Of a DNA stretch of 64,000 nt, positions 17,490-27,809 are shown in pieces. A program made the position numbers and the translations under genes. The stretch spans positions 2,548,501-2,612,500 of the forward strand of contig NZ_OY762269.1 in NCBI RefSeq assembly GCF_963665245.1. The letters run 5' to 3'. The stretch is from an uncultured Paludibaculum sp. Its GTDB lineage: Bacteria > Acidobacteriota > Terriglobia > Bryobacterales > Bryobacteraceae. The notes beneath the pieces were generated by a model. The model searched no databases, was not told the origin of the DNA, and was given only the letters and a program-made list of their open reading frames with translations. How positions within the stretch are numbered: position 1 is the first letter of the stretch; each line of letters opens with the position of its first letter.

Positions 17490-17642
17490 ATGGCTGGATT
17501 GACTCAGATGGACAAGTCCGCTGCGGCCGAGCAGGCTGGTGTCGTTTCGATATGTGTCCGCGATCCCCACGAGACGAAGAGAGTCATTCAGATGAGTATC
17601 GCCTGCTTGTCTGACAGAGGCCGCCTGGCACTGTGCTCATAA
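17490..17642 (+). CDS. possible small protein, 50 residues
   Basis: A short frame (MAGLTQMDKSAAAEQAGVVS...) has a near-perfect ribosome binding site, AGGAGG, six bases before ATG 17490. No family is recognised. The good translation signal is the only support. It lies in an otherwise gene-free stretch between the glycosidase and the PRC-barrel gene. Confidence 0.3.
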   Translation: MAGLTQMDKSAAAEQAGVVSICVRDPHETKRVIQMSIACLSDRGRLALCS

Positions 17643-17820
17643 GGAAGAAGCGAGCGTCGCCGTAACGAGATTGGCCCCTGATGTGCAGCCATCACCAGAG
17701 GGCCGGCCCCAACTACCTGGAGATATCCGCGGCAACTGACGCGGAAGGACGCGCAGTCTCTGGAGTGCAGGTGGCCGAAGCTCAGGAGTTTAGCCCTACG
17801 TGCCCGGGAGGGACACAGCG

Positions 17821-18621
17821 ATGCTGATGAATACGAAGAGTCTGAAGGGGCTGGTTGTACGGGCCAGCGACGGGGAACTGGGGACCGTGGATAAGCTCTA
17901 TTTCGACGACGACACGTGGGGGGTCCGTTACCTTACGGTGGCAACCGGCGGCTGGCTGGGCGGCCGAGAGGTGTTGATCTCGCCGATCTCCATCGCGGCC
18001 GCGGACTGGCACGCGCAACGGCTGGACGTCGCGCTGACCATGAAGCAGGTGGAGGACAGTCCGCCCATCGATACACATGAGCCGGTTTCGAGGCAGCACG
18101 AAGCGGCTTACCTCGGTTACTACGGGTATCCCGACTATTGGGGTGGGCCGCATATTTGGGGCCCTTCCTTCTATCCGGCCGGATTGGCCGTGCCGACTGT
18201 CGCTGCGACACAGTCGGTGGCGGACAGAATCAGTAAGGAGCCGATGGATTCCCATCTGCGCTGCACCGAGGCGTTGGAAGGCTACTCCATTGATGCGGTT
18301 GACGGCGGAATCGGCCATGTATGCGGATTTGTCTTCGACGACTACGCCTGGGCCATCCGCTACGTGGAAGTGGCCACCAAGCAGTGGTGGCCTGGCAAGA
18401 GAGTGCTCTTCTCGCCTGGATGGGTGCAACGAGTGAGTTGGCCGGAGTCCAAGCTCGTCGTCGGCCTTACCCGGGAATCGATTCAGGAGGGTCCGGCGTA
18501 CGTGGAATCCATGCCAGTCACCCGGGAGTATGAGAACCGTCTGTACATCCACTATGGCCGGCCGCCGTACTGGCTGTTTGAAGGGGACCACCGACCGGCG
18601 TTTTCCTACGACCAGGTTTGA
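17821..18621 (+). CDS. tandem PRC-barrel domain protein
   Basis: A 266-residue protein with two PRC-barrel-like domains, roughly residues 5-80 (LKGLVVRASDGELGTVDKLY, then WGVRYLTVATG) and 145-225 (GYSIDAVDGGIGHVCGFVFD, then WAIRYVEVATK). The linker is rich in Tyr, Gly and Pro. Such proteins occur in soil bacteria near stress genes and may sense or bind at membranes or RNA; no function is proven. ATG 17821 follows GGGAGGG. The repeat of 'W(G/A)(V/I)RY' shows the duplication. Confidence 0.75.
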   Translation: MLMNTKSLKGLVVRASDGELGTVDKLYFDDDTWGVRYLTVATGGWLGGREVLISPISIAAADWHAQRLDVALTMKQVEDSPPIDTHEPVSRQHEAAYLGYYGYPDYWGGPHIWGPSFYPAGLAVPTVAATQSVADRISKEPMDSHLRCTEALEGYSIDAVDGGIGHVCGFVFDDYAWAIRYVEVATKQWWPGKRVLFSPGWVQRVSWPESKLVVGLTRESIQEGPAYVESMPVTREYENRLYIHYGRPPYWLFEGDHRPAFSYDQV

Positions 18622-18707
18622 ACCGCTGTGCTGGGAGCCTGTATCTCCGTGCGGCTATGCCGCATGTGCCGTCTGGCCGGTGACGGGCAAGAACTGGAGG
18701 CTTTACC

Positions 18708-20390
18708 GTGTCGAGACGTAAACGATGGATCGTCTGGCTGGGTGCTGGTGCTGGAGTAGTCCTGGTTGGTCTTGCCGGCCTGGGGCTATACTTCGCACGC
18801 CGTTTTGACCCCTTCCTGCGCGAGCAGACCATCGCCTATCTTGGGGACAGATTTGATGCCGAGGTCGAACTTGCGACGTTGAAAGTCCGGATGCCTCTTG
18901 CATCGCCACTGGAGATTCTGGCTCGCCACGGCAAGGGCGCGATGGCCCGCATCTCCGGCGAGGGGCTCACATTGAGGCTCAAGTCGCTGCCAAACCGGCC
19001 TGCATTCATGACGATGCGCAAGTTCTCCTTCGAGGTGGATCTAAACTCGGCGTTCGAAAGGAAGGCACTGATCCGGAAGGTGCGCCTGGAAGGGCTGGAA
19101 CTGAAGATGCCGCCCAAGGGCGAGGCTGCTCGGGCGGCACGCCCGGCGGACACGAGCGCTTCGCGGGTGACGGTCCATATCGACGAAATTGTGGCTGACG
19201 GAACACGGCTGTCGATTATCCCTCGGGATCCGGCGAAGGAGCCGTTGGTGTTCGAGATCTCCAAGCTGCGGCTGGAGTCCGCTGGGACCGGCGAGCCGAT
19301 GCGCTACACGGCCGTCCTGACCAACGCCAAGCCGCCCGGACTGATTCACGCGACGGGCAGCTTCGGGCCATGGGATGCCGAATCGCCCGCGAGTACGCCG
19401 CTATCGGGGCAATACGATTTCCGCGACGCTGATCTGGGGGTTTTCAAGGGGATTGCAGGGAAGCTTGCCGCAACGGGACAGTTCCACGGAGAACTGGGCC
19501 GATTCGAAACGGACGGCGAGGCCCGGGTCCCAGACTTCCGCCTGAACCATTCGGGCAACCAGGTTCCTCTGATAGCGAAGTATCACGCGATTGTGGACGG
19601 CACCAACGGCAATACACTGCTCGAACCGGTCGAGGCGACATTGGGCCAAAGCACGTTCGATGTGAAGGGTGGAATCGCCCGGTACGCCGGCGAGAAGGGC
19701 AAAACTGTCGATCTCGATGCGACCTTCCGCAACGGGCGGCTGGACGACGTACTGCTCCTGGCCGTGAAGGGGCCGAAGCCGATTCTGCGAGGCGGCCTCA
19801 GGCTGCACGTGAAGATCACCCTGCCACCAGGGAAAGGCGAGATTGCAGACCGGCTGAAGCTGGTTGGGACATTTCGACTCATGGCAGCGCGGTTCACCAA
19901 TCCACGGATTCAGGGAGAACTGGATGTCCTCAGCCGGCGCGCGCAGGGCCAGCCCAACAATGCGGAACTGGACGAGGTTCCCTGGCAGATGGATGGGGCC
20001 TTCCTCATGAACGACGGACGCGTTGCCTTCGACAGGGTGAATTTCGTGATTAAGGGCGCGCAGGCGGCGTTGGGCGGCACCTTCACATTCGCGGGGCAGG
20101 AGTTGGACTTCCACGGTACGGCGCGCGTGGATGCCCGACTATCTCAGATGATGATGACGCGGTGGAAGCGTTGGCTGCTGAAGCCGGTGGACCCGGTCTT
20201 CGCTAAAGAGGGCTACGGAACGGTGGCGGATTTCAAGATATCCGGGACGCGCGACGCGCCGGCGTTCGGATTCGATCGCAGTGCGGCCAAGGATCGGGCG
20301 AGGGAGCGCAAGGCCAAGCAGGCGCCCATCGTGGGTTCGCGATCCGCTCGGGATAAGGAACCGGACAAGCGGGCACAAGGCCTTGAGTAA
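18708..20390 (+). CDS. AsmA-like inner-membrane protein
   Basis: A 560-residue protein with one N-terminal membrane helix (about residues 7-31, WIVWLGAGAGVVLVGLAGLG) and a long beta-rich periplasmic part typical of the AsmA/DUF748/DUF3971 group. The C-terminal motif (GALAFRG-like) appears as GGTFTFAGQELDFHGTARVD near residues 455-475. Relatives bridge the envelope and help lipid transport or outer-membrane assembly. GTG 18708 has GGAGG eight bases upstream. The last 45 residues are basic and low-complexity. Confidence 0.75.
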   Translation: MSRRKRWIVWLGAGAGVVLVGLAGLGLYFARRFDPFLREQTIAYLGDRFDAEVELATLKVRMPLASPLEILARHGKGAMARISGEGLTLRLKSLPNRPAFMTMRKFSFEVDLNSAFERKALIRKVRLEGLELKMPPKGEAARAARPADTSASRVTVHIDEIVADGTRLSIIPRDPAKEPLVFEISKLRLESAGTGEPMRYTAVLTNAKPPGLIHATGSFGPWDAESPASTPLSGQYDFRDADLGVFKGIAGKLAATGQFHGELGRFETDGEARVPDFRLNHSGNQVPLIAKYHAIVDGTNGNTLLEPVEATLGQSTFDVKGGIARYAGEKGKTVDLDATFRNGRLDDVLLLAVKGPKPILRGGLRLHVKITLPPGKGEIADRLKLVGTFRLMAARFTNPRIQGELDVLSRRAQGQPNNAELDEVPWQMDGAFLMNDGRVAFDRVNFVIKGAQAALGGTFTFAGQELDFHGTARVDARLSQMMMTRWKRWLLKPVDPVFAKEGYGTVADFKISGTRDAPAFGFDRSAAKDRARERKAKQAPIVGSRSARDKEPDKRAQGLE

Positions 20391-20468
20391 GAGGGGGACG
20401 CTTCTCGGAGCGACGTCCGAACTGCGACGGCCAGGCACGACTGGGTGGCGCCGGTGACCGGGCATCGA

Positions 20469-20494
20469 AGCCGGCAGATCCTGCACTGCCGGCT
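20469..20494. terminator. hairpin between convergent genes
   Basis: Perfect stem AGCCGGCAG / CTGCCGGCT with an 8-base loop lies between the AsmA-like gene (plus) and the YflT-type gene (minus). There is no T-run on either side, so termination is inferred from position and stem only. Confidence 0.45.
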
Positions 20495-20507
20495 CCGGCC
20501 GGAAGGG

Positions 20508-21068
20508 CTAGAGTTGAGACGCGGCTGCGCGGGCTTCCTTGTAGTCCGCGCTGGCCTCGCCGGAGGAGGAGATGTCCTGGGCGCCGGTCTGTTTGAGCAG
20601 ATCGCGGGCTCGAGCGATCTCGTCCGAAGAATCGCAATGGACGGAAAGCAGGACGCCGCCGGCTCGGATGTGGCCTTCGTAGCGCTTTGCTTCGTACTCA
20701 GGGATGCCCATGCCAACCAGGGCTCCAATGAACCCACCGACGGCACCACCGGCGCCGAGGCCGGCCAGCGCGCTCAGGATGGGTCCGGCGGCAATCAGCG
20801 GGCCGATCCCTGGAATCGCCAGCACGCCAAATCCGGCCAGCAGCCCAAGCACACCGCCGATCGCCCCGCCCGTCGCGACGCCGGCCGTAGTGCCTTCCGG
20901 AGCCTTCGTGTTCTTCTCATGCGCAAAGTCCCTGGTGCCCTGATTGTCAGGGAGCAGGACCGATATGTCGTCGTTAGTGAATCCGGCCTTTAGCAGGCGG
21001 TCCACGCTCTGTTCCGCTTGAACTCTGGACTGGAAAATACCGAACACTGCGGTCATTTTGCTCGTCAT
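20508..21068 (-). CDS. YflT-type general stress protein with glycine zipper
   Basis: A 186-residue protein. Residues 1-60 match the heat-induced/general stress YflT domain (TAVFGIFQSRVQAEQSVDRL, then AGFTNDDISVLLPD). Residues 75-135 are a Gly/Ala-rich hydrophobic stretch (GGAIGGVLGLLAGFGVLAIP...) that can insert in membranes as a glycine zipper. A C-terminal segment returns to an alpha/beta fold (GGVLLSVHCDSSDEIARARD). ATG 21068 has AAAGGA upstream; the frame is open for 90 more codons upstream but lacks protein-like character. Confidence 0.7.
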   Translation of the reverse strand: MTSKMTAVFGIFQSRVQAEQSVDRLLKAGFTNDDISVLLPDNQGTRDFAHEKNTKAPEGTTAGVATGGAIGGVLGLLAGFGVLAIPGIGPLIAAGPILSALAGLGAGGAVGGFIGALVGMGIPEYEAKRYEGHIRAGGVLLSVHCDSSDEIARARDLLKQTGAQDISSSGEASADYKEARAAASQL

Positions 21069-22267
21069 CAGTTTGTCCTTTTCTGCCACTTCGAATAAAG
21101 CCTTGGGTTCCGTGTTCGTCCGGGTGCCGGCACCACCTGTACCGGCAGGCGCCTGGGACCGGTGTGAATGCCGACGGTGGGAGCAGGGGTTAGTGGTATG
21201 AGTCTTCGTTGCATCGGAACGGCCGGCGGTTCCGGTCGGAGAAAGAGGGATTTCTTCCCGGTTAGGCTTTGGTCCCGTGCCGGAGTCAGTTGCCGTCCGC
21301 GTGACCGTTGATGCCGCCAGATGCTGTTGTGTAGACACATCGCGTCCGCGTCGCGATTGCTGCTATGCCAAACCGCGCCTCGAGATTGTGGGGCGAGGCC
21401 GTGGGACTTCGCCTCTGCTATTTCGCCGGGACATAACAGCAGCAGCAGTGCCGCCGCGAGTGCGCTTACTCCCGAGAACTGGAGGAGAGCCATAAGCCTT
21501 CCAAGTGCATGCCGGGGTCCAGGGGGTAGGTGGAAGGAGTTCCAGGAGCGGTGGGACGCCGGCGCGAGGAGGCAATGTCCAGCGATGCTGTGGAGGTGGG
21601 CGTGGCGTGCGAGGGCCTGACCTCCCACTGCAAGTGGCTCATTGCGGCGGGCATGAGTCGAAGCCTGGCCGCTTCTGTGTCGCCGGATGGAGCAGTTGTT
21701 CGGCGCTCCTAATCGTTCGGTGCCTATGGCGCCGCGACTGGATTGAAGGCGAAGTGCGCGCCCACGCGCGGCTGCGGGCTTCGTAGTGGTGCATGCGGCG
21801 GTGATCGCGCATGGTCACATGACCACATATTGCCGATCGTCCTGGACGTTGACTTCTCCCCTCGGCACCGTTGCGGGGGGCTTGCGCGCATCCAGCAGTC
21901 CGGAGGAGGTGCGCGCCCGAGTGTTCATCTGCCAGTTCGAAGCAACGGTGCCCGGCGTGTGGCGTTGTTCGTCCTGAACGAATCCAAGCAGATCGCCCGG
22001 GAACGGCGGAACCTTGCCTCGCGGGACCATCTAGAGAGACCATGGCGGTCCCACAATAGCGTGCCAACGAGGGCGAGTTCGCGATCGCGGTCATGGCCGT
22101 GACGTCAGCGACTGGATGACGGGGCGGGATTGTGTGCTGTAGAGCGTGGATGTCGACGATCAGTTGAAGCGAGCCTGGCTGGAAGTGACCCAAGGGCGGG
22201 GCTCATCGATTTCGCGGTGGAAGCTTCGTGGGCGGATGCGCCTGAGTCGGCGATTGGACGAAAATAG
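21069..22267. other. 1.2 kb without a supported gene
   Basis: No domain-bearing frame was found. One 45-codon frame at 21575-21712 has GAGGAGG just before its ATG (MSSDAVEVGVACEGLTSH...), with no known family, and could be a small gene. The AT-poor composition gives many spurious frames on both strands. Confidence 0.4.
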
Positions 22268-22295
22268 GGGGACGCCGGACTGCTTCGGCGTCCCC
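22268..22295 (-). terminator. Rho-independent-type terminator of the hydrolase gene
   Basis: Stem GGGGACGCCG / CGGCGTCCCC with an 8-base loop lies 26 bases past the stop of the minus-strand hydrolase. Read on the minus strand, the stem is followed by TATTTT, which fits an intrinsic terminator. Confidence 0.7.
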
Positions 22296-22321
22296 GGGGA
22301 GAGCGGTTTGTCTGCCCGCTG

Positions 22322-23203
22322 TCAGGCCGTCGCCACAATCTTGGGCTGAACGGCTGAACCCGTCCCGGAGTCTCCTCCGAGGAAATGGACTAGTTCACGA
22401 TTGACGTCGTCCGCGTGAGTCCACGTGATGCAATGGGGCCCGTCCTTCAAGACGACCAGGTGGGCGCCCTTGATCAGCTTCGCGGTTCGGAGTCCCGAGG
22501 CGGCAATCGGTACGATGCGGTCGGCGTCTCCTTGTATGACTAGAGTGGGGACGTCGATGCGCGCGAGATCGCCGCGGAAATCCTCGTGCCAGGTGGCTAC
22601 GCTAGCGAGGCAGGCGGTAGCAGAGGCGCCGGCCGCCACATTCCAACTGGCTTGGATGGTCTGCTCGCTGACGCGCTTTCCCAACAGGAGGTCGGCATTG
22701 TAGAAGTCCTTGAAGAACTTGGCGAAGAAGGCGTAACGGTCGGCGACGATCTCTTTCTGGATAGCGCCGAAGACGCTGCCGTCCACGCCTTCCGGGTTGT
22801 CGGCCGTCTTCAGTAGATAGGGCGGCACGGCCGAGATGAACACTGCCTTGCTCACATCCTTGGAACCGTAGACTCCGAGGTAGCGGGCGACCTCTCCCCC
22901 GCCCATCGAGAAGCCGGCCAGCACGAAGTCACGGAGTTCCAGTTGGGTAACCACTTCGCGGAGATCCTGAGCGAAAGTGCTGCAGTTGTAGCCAGCCGCC
23001 GGCTGGCTGGACTTGCCGAATCCGCGACGATCGTAGGTGATCACCCGGTATCCGGTAGCCAGCAGCGCGGCGGTTTGTCTCTCCCAGGAAGCGCCGCTGA
23101 GGGGATAGCCATGGATGAGGACAACCGGTTGGCCGGCGCCATGGTCTTCGTAGTAGAGATTGATGTTGCCGGAGTTCTCCCGGCCAACCGTAAGGAAAGG
23201 CAT
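22322..23203 (-). CDS. alpha/beta hydrolase, non-heme haloperoxidase-like
   Basis: A 293-residue alpha/beta hydrolase resembling cofactor-free haloperoxidases. Motifs: oxyanion HGYPLSG (residues 31-37), nucleophile elbow GFSMGGG with Ser99, the acid in VIQGDADRIVP and the histidine in DGPHCITWTHAD. Natural activity may be ester hydrolysis or perhydrolysis; the true substrate is unknown. AGGAG eight bases before ATG 23203 supports the start. A terminator lies just downstream, and the dps gene is 71 bp upstream on the same strand. Confidence 0.85.
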   Translation of the reverse strand: MPFLTVGRENSGNINLYYEDHGAGQPVVLIHGYPLSGASWERQTAALLATGYRVITYDRRGFGKSSQPAAGYNCSTFAQDLREVVTQLELRDFVLAGFSMGGGEVARYLGVYGSKDVSKAVFISAVPPYLLKTADNPEGVDGSVFGAIQKEIVADRYAFFAKFFKDFYNADLLLGKRVSEQTIQASWNVAAGASATACLASVATWHEDFRGDLARIDVPTLVIQGDADRIVPIAASGLRTAKLIKGAHLVVLKDGPHCITWTHADDVNRELVHFLGGDSGTGSAVQPKIVATA

Positions 23204-23274
23204 TCAAGTGCTCCTATAGCTGTGGTACTGACGACAATGAACGCAAACAAGCCGAGGTCCTTGAGGCCTGGGGC

Positions 23275-23778
23275 CTAGTACTGGACGTGGGCTTCGAGGA
23301 ACCACAGTTGTTTGTCGGCCACGCGGGAGATCTCGGTGAAGAGATCGGCGGTGGAGCGATCATGGTGTTCGTCGGCGACATCAATGGCTTTTCGAAGAGT
23401 GCTGGTGAAGAGAGCGTAGCGATCGATCAGGGCGGCCAGGTGTCTCTGCCCCTCTACCGCGTCAACCGGATATTCGGGCAGGGTCGAGTGGGCAGCGGCC
23501 ATACGCGCGGTGCCGGCCGCTACTCCGCCTAATGCTGTGGCCCGCTCGGCGATGGAGTCGATGAAGGGAAAGATCTCTCCAGCCAGCTGGTCAAACATCG
23601 TATGGAGCTGGAAGAAATTGGGCCCCTTCACGCTCCAGTGCGCCTGCTTGATTTGCGAGTAGAGATCCGCGGTGTCGGCGAGACGTGCATTGAGAAGCTC
23701 AACCAGGTGCTCGCGCTCGGCATCCGGCACGTCCATGTGCGTTGGGAACGGCAGGGCAATAGTCTGGGTGGTCTGCAT
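23275..23778 (-). CDS. dps: Dps ferritin-like DNA-protection protein
   Basis: A 167-residue Dps family protein. The ferroxidase signature is in LYSQIKQAHWSVKGPNFFQL (His and Trp of the first helix) followed by LHTMFDQLAGEIFPFIDSIA (Asp and Glu of the partner site). It forms a 12-subunit shell that oxidises and stores iron and protects DNA from peroxide. The start at 23778 is backed by AAGGAAGG nine bases upstream. With the haloperoxidase-like hydrolase it makes an oxidative-stress pair. Confidence 0.9.
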   Translation of the reverse strand: MQTTQTIALPFPTHMDVPDAEREHLVELLNARLADTADLYSQIKQAHWSVKGPNFFQLHTMFDQLAGEIFPFIDSIAERATALGGVAAGTARMAAAHSTLPEYPVDAVEGQRHLAALIDRYALFTSTLRKAIDVADEHHDRSTADLFTEISRVADKQLWFLEAHVQY

Positions 23779-24296
23779 AGTGTTATACCTTCCTTCGATC
23801 GTTGCTAATGCACGGGGAGGGCCGAACTCTCCGCGTCCGGCCCGGGCTCTGGTCCGTCTCGTCTGTTGGATGGACGGCTATCTGGACGGGTCTTTTCCGC
23901 GCGTGGATTGGACGCCCTTTAGAATCGCCAGGCCAACGAGGATCAAGCCACCCACCACGATCCAGTGGGGACGTGCGACGTGGGGACGTGCGAGGGACGC
24001 ACCGCAGACTGTACCCGACTTTCTCGCTATAGCACCAGCGGCTCTCAGAAGTGCTCCCCCGTGCAGGTCATCCTCATACGAACCGCTCGGAATTGACCTA
24101 CGGAAGTCCAGCCCCGATGTTCCTCAGCAAGCCATCAGCCGCCCAAACCCACGCGCCCCGCACCACTTCTCCCCCATTTTCCGCATGAAGCCCTCTTCAT
24201 TCACAATCGACCCAACTATTTATTTCCTTTCTTATCAATACTCCTTCTCCCAAATCCCCCAATACCCCTTGACCCCACCCGCTACCCTGGAATCGC
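23779..24296. other. intergenic with an A/T-rich, pyrimidine-rich stretch
   Basis: No gene is supported. From about 24140 to 24290 the plus strand becomes pyrimidine-rich and less GC-rich than its surroundings, and probably contains the promoter and leader of the gene at 24343. Confidence 0.4.
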
Positions 24297-24320
24297 GCCG
24301 GCTTCCATGCCGGCCTTTTT
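24297..24320 (+). promoter_or_regulatory. leader hairpin with T-run, terminator or attenuator
   Basis: GCCGGC-TTCCAT-GCCGGC (24297-24314) forms a six-pair stem and is followed by CTTTTT. It ends only about 10 bases before the AAGGAG of the next gene. It could be the terminator of upstream transcription or a leader attenuator for the gene at 24343. Confidence 0.5.
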
Positions 24321-24342
24321 CATTTACAAGGAGATTGACATC

Positions 24343-25050
24343 ATGGCTACCGCAGCTCAGATCACCGCCAATCAGGCCAATGCCAAACGGTCCACTGGCC
24401 CCGTTTCTGTCGAGGGCAAGGCCCGCGCCGCCCAGAACGCTCGCAATCACGGCTTCACCGCTCGCAACCTCAAGATCAGCCCGGAGGAACGCGCCGAGTT
24501 CGAATCGCTCCAAGCCGCCTTGCGCCTCAGGACCCAACCCGCGGACTGCCTCGAGGAGGAGATCTTTCACCGCATCCTCACCCACACCTGGAACCTCCGC
24601 CGCATCGAAACCTTCGAGTGCCTCATCCTCGCCGAAACGGACCCATTGGCCGAAACCGACCCCCACGCCGCCAAACTCGAACGCTACGCCCGCTACCGCC
24701 GCGATCTCGAACGCGGCCTCTATCGCGCCATCAAGGAACTCAGCAAGCTCCAAACGGAGCGCGCCGCCCTTGAGCAACAGCACCCCGACGTGGTCGAAGC
24801 CATCCGGGAACATGTCCCCTTGGCCGAAATCACGCGCCTGACGAAAAACACCGAGGAACTCTTCTTCTACGAAGGCTATGGCCGCCCGCGCAAAGCGCTC
24901 GAACACCTGACCACCGGAACCGATTCTGACCACGAAGACAGCCAGGACCCCATCGCCGATCTCCAACCGGTTCGCGTTCCACGAAACGAAGCCAATCCCG
25001 CCGGCGAAGATGGCCTACCCTTCCTGAGCTACAACGTTTCCGGCATCTGA
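24343..25050 (+). CDS. 'STGP' family protein of unknown function
   Basis: A 235-residue protein with an N-terminal signature ANQANAKRSTGPVSVEGKAR followed by AAQNARNHGFTARN. I recognise this from many multi-copy proteins in Acidobacteriota and Planctomycetes, but no function is known to me. The centre (residues 45-185) is charged and helical with coiled-coil character. The start is well supported: AAGGAG lies ten bases before ATG 24343. The family's frequent multi-copy occurrence suggests a link with mobile DNA. Confidence 0.7.
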   Translation: MATAAQITANQANAKRSTGPVSVEGKARAAQNARNHGFTARNLKISPEERAEFESLQAALRLRTQPADCLEEEIFHRILTHTWNLRRIETFECLILAETDPLAETDPHAAKLERYARYRRDLERGLYRAIKELSKLQTERAALEQQHPDVVEAIREHVPLAEITRLTKNTEELFFYEGYGRPRKALEHLTTGTDSDHEDSQDPIADLQPVRVPRNEANPAGEDGLPFLSYNVSGI

Positions 25051-25370
25051 ACGCCTATCCGGCAAAGTCGTCACGCATTGACGAAACGAAGCCGCTGACG
25101 AGTTCCGCCGCCAGCCGCACCCCCAGCCGGAATCTCCTCCGGCCATGCTCTTTGACAATCACACCTGAATGCCACGTTCAGGGGAGCCACCGGCTACGGC
25201 CAACACGCCCTTCGTGTGCCCCCTCCCCTTGCCCGGCGCGCCTTCTGACGGAACAAAGCCACTCGCGGCCTAACCGTCCAGCCTGGCCCACCCGTCCGCC
25301 ACTCGTCACCCCACGCCGAAACAAACCCAACCCGCATCTCCTGTGATTCCGAAGGCGATTCCGATCCGCA
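25051..25370. other. intergenic, no gene seen
   Basis: No supported gene or RNA lies between the STGP-family gene and the GH3 leader. The segment after it (25371-25702) is the parent of the duplicate at 7553-7882. Confidence 0.4.
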
Positions 25371-25702
25371 CCGAATTGCCAGTTTCTCCGCCAGGGCGTA
25401 GTATCGAAGCACCGCCCGCGAGGCCAAACGCCCTCGCGCACGCGGCGTATCACCGGATCCTCCACGGTCCATGGAGCAGTATCGTGAAACGAAGTACCCT
25501 TGCCGTCCTCTGGGGCGCCGCATCCCAATCGGCGTTCCTTCTCGCCCTAGGGCAAACCCCGCAAACCACCTCAAAGCCGGATCCTCGCGTCGAAGCCCTC
25601 CTCCGCCGCATGACCCTGGAAGAGAAGGTAGGCCAACTCTCCCAGATCGGCGGTGTCGCCTTCATCCCGGACGCCCCCAAGCCGGAGGACGCGATCCGGA
25701 AA
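25371..25702 (+). repeat. parent copy of the duplicated GH3 5' region
   Basis: This leader plus the first 73 GH3 codons is repeated at 7553-7882 with about 90% identity by eye. Here it continues into the full gene, so this is the parent or closer to it. Confidence 0.85.
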
Positions 25703-27771
25703 GGCCAGGCGGGCTCCATCCTCTGGGTCTCGAAACCAGAGGACATCAACCGTCTCCAGAAGATCGCCATGGAGGAGACACGGCTGCACATCCCGTTGAT
25801 CTTCGGTCTTGATGTCATTCACGGCTTCAAGACTCTGTTCCCAATGCCACTCGCCTTGGCGGCGTCGTGGGATGGATCGCTCATCGAACGCGTGCATGGA
25901 ATTGCGGCGAAAGAGGCGCGAGCGTCTGGGATCACCTGGACCTTTGCCCCGATGGTGGACATCGCCCGCGATCCGCGGTGGGGCCGGCTGATAGAAGGGG
26001 CGGGCGAGGATCCGTTTCTCGGCTCAATGGTCGCGCGAGCTCAGGTGCGTGGGTTTCAGGGCGACGACCTGAGCAGCCCGAATCACGTGCTGGCATGCGC
26101 CAAGCACTTTGCCGGCTATGGCGCGGCGGTGGGCGGACGCGACTACGATTCGTCGTATATCTCCGATTCCGAGCTGTGGAATACCTACCTGCCGCCCTTC
26201 CGCGCGGCCCTCGACGCCGGTGTGGCAACCTTCATGAGCGCCTATATGGATCTCAACGATGTTCCGGCCACCGGCAATTCGTTCCTGTTGCAGGATGTGC
26301 TGCGCAAGGCGTGGAAGTTCGACGGCTTCGTGGTGAGCGATGCGAATGCGGTTCGTGATCTGGTTACGCATGGTTTCGCGCGCGACGCCCGTGATGCGGC
26401 CTATCGCGCCTACACCGCGGGCGTCGATATGGATATGGCCAGCGGCACCTACTTGCAGCACCTGTTGGAACTCGTGAAGGCGGGACGCATCTCCGAGTCT
26501 CAGGTCGATACCTCGGTGCGAGCCATTCTTGCGGCGAAGTTCCGGCTGGGTCTGTTCGAGAAACCATACGCGGACGAGGCTCGCGCCAAGACCGTGATTG
26601 GTGCGGCGGAGTACAGGCCAGTGGCGCGTGAAGCGGCCCAGCGGACGGCTGTGCTGTTGAGGAACGAAGGATCACTGCTGCCCTTGGCCAGGAATACCGT
26701 GAAATCCGTTGCGGTGATCGGCCCATTGGGCGATGCCAAGCGCGACATGCTCAGCATGTGGAGCGGGTTCGACGTCGATGCCAGCACCACGGTAACCGTG
26801 TTGGAAGGCATCCGGAACAAGCTCGGCAGCGGAGCGCGCGTCGACTACGCGGAAGGGACACGGATCTACAAACAGTACCCGGCCATGTTCGAGGAGCTGT
26901 TCAAGATGAAGAAGGTCGAGCCCTGGAGCGAGCACAGGCGAAACAGGAGTTCGACAAGGCGGTGGAACTGGCGAAGCGCTCGGATGTGGTGGTACTGGCC
27001 CTGGGCGAATTGGCGATGATGAGCGGCGAACTGGCCTCGCAGAGTTCTCTCGACCTGCCTGGCCGGCAGCAGGAACTGATGGAAGCCATCGCGGCGACCG
27101 GCAAGCCCGTGGTGCTGGTCCTGGTGAATGGCCGCCCACTGAACATCACCTGGGCGGCGAGCCACATTCCGGCGATTCTGGAGGCATGGCATCCGGGTAA
27201 CGAAGGCGGGAACGCGATTGCGGATCTCCTCTTCGGCGACGCCAATCCAGGGGGCAAGCTGCCCATCACCTGGCCGCGCAGCGAGGGACAGATCCCCACC
27301 TACTATGCGCACAACCTGACGCATCAGCCGGAGGGCGGCCGCGGCTTCACCTCCCGCTATTGGGACCAGACGGGGGCTCCGCTCTACGCGTTCGGATACG
27401 GCCTGAACTATTCGAAGTTCGCGGTTTCCAATCTGAAGGTCGCCAACGGTTCCGTGAAGCTGGGCGGCAAGGTGGATCTGGCCGTGGACGTCGAGAACAC
27501 CGGGACGAGGACCGGCGACGACGTGGTGCAGGTGTACATCCATCAGAGGGCGGGCCGTGCCTCGCGGCCGGTGCGCGAACTCAAGGGCTTCGAGAAGGTC
27601 ACATTGAAGGCCGGTGAGAAGAAAACGCTTCATTTCTCCCTGGGCAGAAATGAGCTCACCTACTGGAGCCAGGCGAGCCGCGATTGGGTGCGGGACGAAG
27701 CGGATTTCGACCTCTGGGTAGGTTTGGATTCGACGGCGACCCTGCACTCGGAATTCCACATTGTGCAGTGA
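25484..27771 (+). pseudogene. GH3 beta-glucosidase, one frameshift
   Basis: Two overlapping frames encode one exported GH3 enzyme of about 762 residues: signal peptide (residues 1-24), TIM-barrel domain with the nucleophile region GFVVSDANAVRDL, the (alpha/beta)6 sandwich (VVVLALGELAMMSGE, PVVLVLVNGRPLNI), and a C-terminal fibronectin III-like domain (VENTGTRTGDDVVQVYIHQR). The frame breaks at about 26930-26935, where one base (probably G in 'AGCGA-GCACAGG') is missing. Everything either side is intact, so this is either a very recent mutation or a sequencing error. The family hydrolyses beta-glucosides such as cellobiose. The GTG start has GGAG upstream. A carboxylesterase gene follows by 38 bp. 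Confidence 0.8.
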
Positions 27772-27809
27772 TCCCAAACAATTGTTGCTTCTGGAAAGGC
27801 TGAAATCCG

